Origin: Terrabacter tumescens
GTDB lineage: Bacteria; Actinomycetota; Actinomycetes; Actinomycetales; Dermatophilaceae
Assembly (NCBI RefSeq): GCF_014646815.1
Contig: NZ_BMNZ01000003.1
Span: forward strand, 434,001 to 498,000
Direction of reading: 5' to 3'
DNA length: 64,000 nt
Made by a program: the position numbers and the translations under genes
In this document: piece after piece, positions 62,313-64,000 of the stretch
Layout: every line of letters begins with the position of its first letter
Numbering within the stretch: the first letter of the stretch is position 1
The notes under the pieces: generated by a model
The model's database searches: none
What the model saw: the letters and a program-made list of their open reading frames with translations, nothing else
Told to the model about the DNA's origin: nothing

Positions 62313-64000
62313 ATGGGCACCCGAACACTGCGTGCGCCGGCCTCGCACCGACCCGCCCGACTGCTCACCGGCCTCTACGCGCTCGCCACCCTCGTGGCGC
62401 TGCTGCTCACCCTGCTGGCCCGGGGCCGGACGCACCCGCTGCTCGCCGAGGACCTCTTCGGCCTGCTCAACGTGCCGGTGGCCCCGACCTTCGTCTCCGT
62501 CGTCGTGCTCGCTCTCGCCACACGGGCGCTGCTGGGCCGCAAGCGGATCGGGCTGTGGTTCGTCGCCGTCTTCCAGGTGCTGGGGATCTACCTCGGCTTC
62601 GTCGCCCTCGTCCCGGCGGCGCGGCTGCCCCGGACCGGGATGTGGGTCAGCCGTGGCGACCTCGGTCGCGGGCTCGACATCATCTCGACCGTCGTCGCGG
62701 CTCTTGCCCTGTGGTGGCTGTGGCGGATCCGGCACGAGTTCACCGGACGGTTGCAGCGGGGCTCGTGGGGCCTGGCGATCGCCGCCCTCGCGGTGGGCTC
62801 GGCGGTGACGCTCGGTGTGGCGTGGCTGTTGCTCGGCGCCGTCGGCGCCCCACGGTCGCAGGTCGACCCGCTCGTCGACACGGTGCTCGCGGTGTTCGGC
62901 GGCGTCAGCCGGCGCACCCTCGCACTGGTGCCGCCCTGGGTGGTCGAGGTCGTGGCGGTCTGCGCCGGCCTGACGATCCTCGCGGCCGTGACCCTCTTCC
63001 TCGCGTCGGCGCGGCCTCGCAGTCGCTGGTCGCCCGACCGCGAGGTGGCCCTGCGCGGCCTGCTCGCCCGGCACGGCTCCGACGACTCGCTCGGCTACTT
63101 CGCCACGCGCCGCGACAAGGCGTCCGTCTTCTCCCCCGACGGTCGGGCCGCCGTGACCTACCGCGTGGTCGCCGGCGTGTCCCTCGCGTCGGCCGACCCC
63201 GTCGGGCACCCGGACAGCTGGCAGCCGGCGATCGAGGCCTGGCGCGCCGAGGCCCGCGAGTTCGGCTGGGTGCCGGCGGTGCTCGGCGCCAGCGAGCGGG
63301 GTGCCAGGGCATATGCCGCGACCGGCGGCATGCGCGTGCTGCTCCTCGGCGACGAGGCGATCCTCGATCCCACGCGCTTCGACCTGCGGCGCACGTCGCT
63401 GTCGGCGGTGCGGCACTCGGTCACCCGGGCCACTCGGGCCGGGACCCAGGTGCAGGTGCGCCGTCAGCGCGAGCTGGGCGCCGACGAGCTCGCCGAGCTC
63501 ACCAACCGCGCCGAGGCGTGGCGCAGTGGCGAGACGGACCGCGGCTTCTCCATGGCCCTCGGCCGCTCGGGCGACCCCGCGGACGCCGACGTCCTGCACG
63601 TCACGGCCCATGGACCGGACGGGGCGCTCGTGGGCATCCTCTCGCTCGTGCCGTGGGGCCGCTCGGGCGTCTCCCTCGACGTCATGCGGCGCTCACCCGA
63701 TGCCCCCAACGGCGTCACCGAGCTCATGGTGAGCGAGCTCATGGACCGATCCCGCGACCTGGGCCTGCACCGGGTGTCGCTGAACTTCTGCATGTTCCGA
63801 GGCGTCTTCGAGGACGCCGAGCGCCTGGGCTCGCGGTCGCTGACCCGCGTCGGGGCGTCGGTGCTCGGGCTCTTCGACCGGATCTGGCAGCTCGAGCGGC
63901 TCTACCGCTCGAACGAGAAGTACGAGCCGGCGTGGGAGCCGCGCTTCCTCTGCTACGACGACGCGGTCTCACTGCCGCAGGTGGCCGTCGCGGCCGGAGC
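62313..64000 (+). CDS. MprF/LysX-like phosphatidylglycerol lysyltransferase (3' end beyond window)
   Basis: This protein is open for about 562 residues to the right edge. It has an N-terminal membrane region of about six helices (roughly residues 15-230), then a DUF2156/MprF catalytic domain with SPDGRAAVTYRVVAGVSLASADPVG, NGVTELMVSELM and LHRVSLNFCMFRGVF. MprF-type enzymes transfer lysine from tRNA to phosphatidylglycerol, reducing killing by cationic peptides; actinobacterial LysX carries a fused lysyl-tRNA synthetase that would lie past the edge. CATCGT is 7 nt before the ATG, and CGTCC repeats sit upstream. Confidence 0.87.
   Translation, partial: MGTRTLRAPASHRPARLLTGLYALATLVALLLTLLARGRTHPLLAEDLFGLLNVPVAPTFVSVVVLALATRALLGRKRIGLWFVAVFQVLGIYLGFVALVPAARLPRTGMWVSRGDLGRGLDIISTVVAALALWWLWRIRHEFTGRLQRGSWGLAIAALAVGSAVTLGVAWLLLGAVGAPRSQVDPLVDTVLAVFGGVSRRTLALVPPWVVEVVAVCAGLTILAAVTLFLASARPRSRWSPDREVALRGLLARHGSDDSLGYFATRRDKASVFSPDGRAAVTYRVVAGVSLASADPVGHPDSWQPAIEAWRAEAREFGWVPAVLGASERGARAYAATGGMRVLLLGDEAILDPTRFDLRRTSLSAVRHSVTRATRAGTQVQVRRQRELGADELAELTNRAEAWRSGETDRGFSMALGRSGDPADADVLHVTAHGPDGALVGILSLVPWGRSGVSLDVMRRSPDAPNGVTELMVSELMDRSRDLGLHRVSLNFCMFRGVFEDAERLGSRSLTRVGASVLGLFDRIWQLERLYRSNEKYEPAWEPRFLCYDDAVSLPQVAVAAG

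Overview
The window is GC-rich (roughly 70% or more), densely coded, and rich in GTG and TTG starts and in ATGA, GTGA and TGATG stop/start overlaps. Its content points to an actinobacterium: an mce lipid-import operon with its own ATPase, a BldC-type regulator, the rpmG-hadA-hadB-murB and trnW-secE-nusG-rplK-rplA gene groups, and many leaderless start sites. I infer a family such as Intrasporangiaceae, but nothing here proves the genus. No phage, transposase, plasmid, CRISPR array or rRNA gene is visible.

Layout. 1-706 is the 5' part of a nitrilase-superfamily amidase cut by the left edge. 840-12086 (minus strand) is a complete, tightly coupled mce operon: ATPase, two YrbE permeases, MceA to MceF, and two Mce-associated proteins. 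12237-13908 holds a DUF4178 protein and an unrecognised protein. 14091-16606 is a two-gene operon for a glycolate/lactate-type FAD dehydrogenase and a glyoxylate-type aminotransferase. 17003-25998 carries the ribosomal and transcription genes rplL, rplJ (with a probable L10 autoregulatory leader), rplA, rplK, nusG, secE and tRNA-Trp. These are interrupted by a DUF3152 zincin-like protein, a secreted choice-of-anchor-P-like protein and gamma-glutamyltransferase. 26279-32957 holds a PLP aminotransferase with an acidic partner protein, adenosine deaminase, a lipoprotein, murB, two MaoC hydratases, rpmG, tRNA-Met and tRNA-Thr. 33109-38941 is a miscellany: an AI-2E-type membrane protein with an apparent 5' frameshift, a coiled-coil protein, an MBL-like protein with a zinc ribbon, a Tudor-like protein, a repeat peptide fused by a stop/start overlap to a JmjC/cupin oxygenase, a 32-bp tandem array, and a metal-receptor-like protein. 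39018-43857 holds a fused isobutyryl-CoA mutase with a divergent MarR regulator and an operator, then BldC and a second MarR. 43902-60473 is a full L-arabinose/arabinan locus. 60489-62074 has two paralogous small membrane proteins and an OhrR-like regulator with a palindromic operator. 62313 to the right edge is an MprF/LysX-like membrane aminoacyl-transferase.

How it fits together. The arabinose locus is the clearest pathway. A secreted GH51 and a secreted GH43/AbfB enzyme release arabinose, and an aldose epimerase mutarotates it. A ribose-type ABC importer brings it in, and AraA, AraB and AraD convert it to xylulose-5-phosphate. An alditol-oxidase-like enzyme ends the import/catabolic operon. 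A LacI-type regulator inside that operon probably acts on two near-identical inverted 19-bp operators in the divergent promoter region at 55148-55238.

The most novel-looking item is the 72-residue peptide at 36564-36782, built from DGGAD repeats and translationally coupled to a JmjC/cupin-4 oxygenase. It has the layout of a peptide substrate with its modifying enzyme. Other items worth following are window-wide leaderless promoters, the over-represented GGCATAC word, the L10 leader switch, and two families of intergenic repeats.
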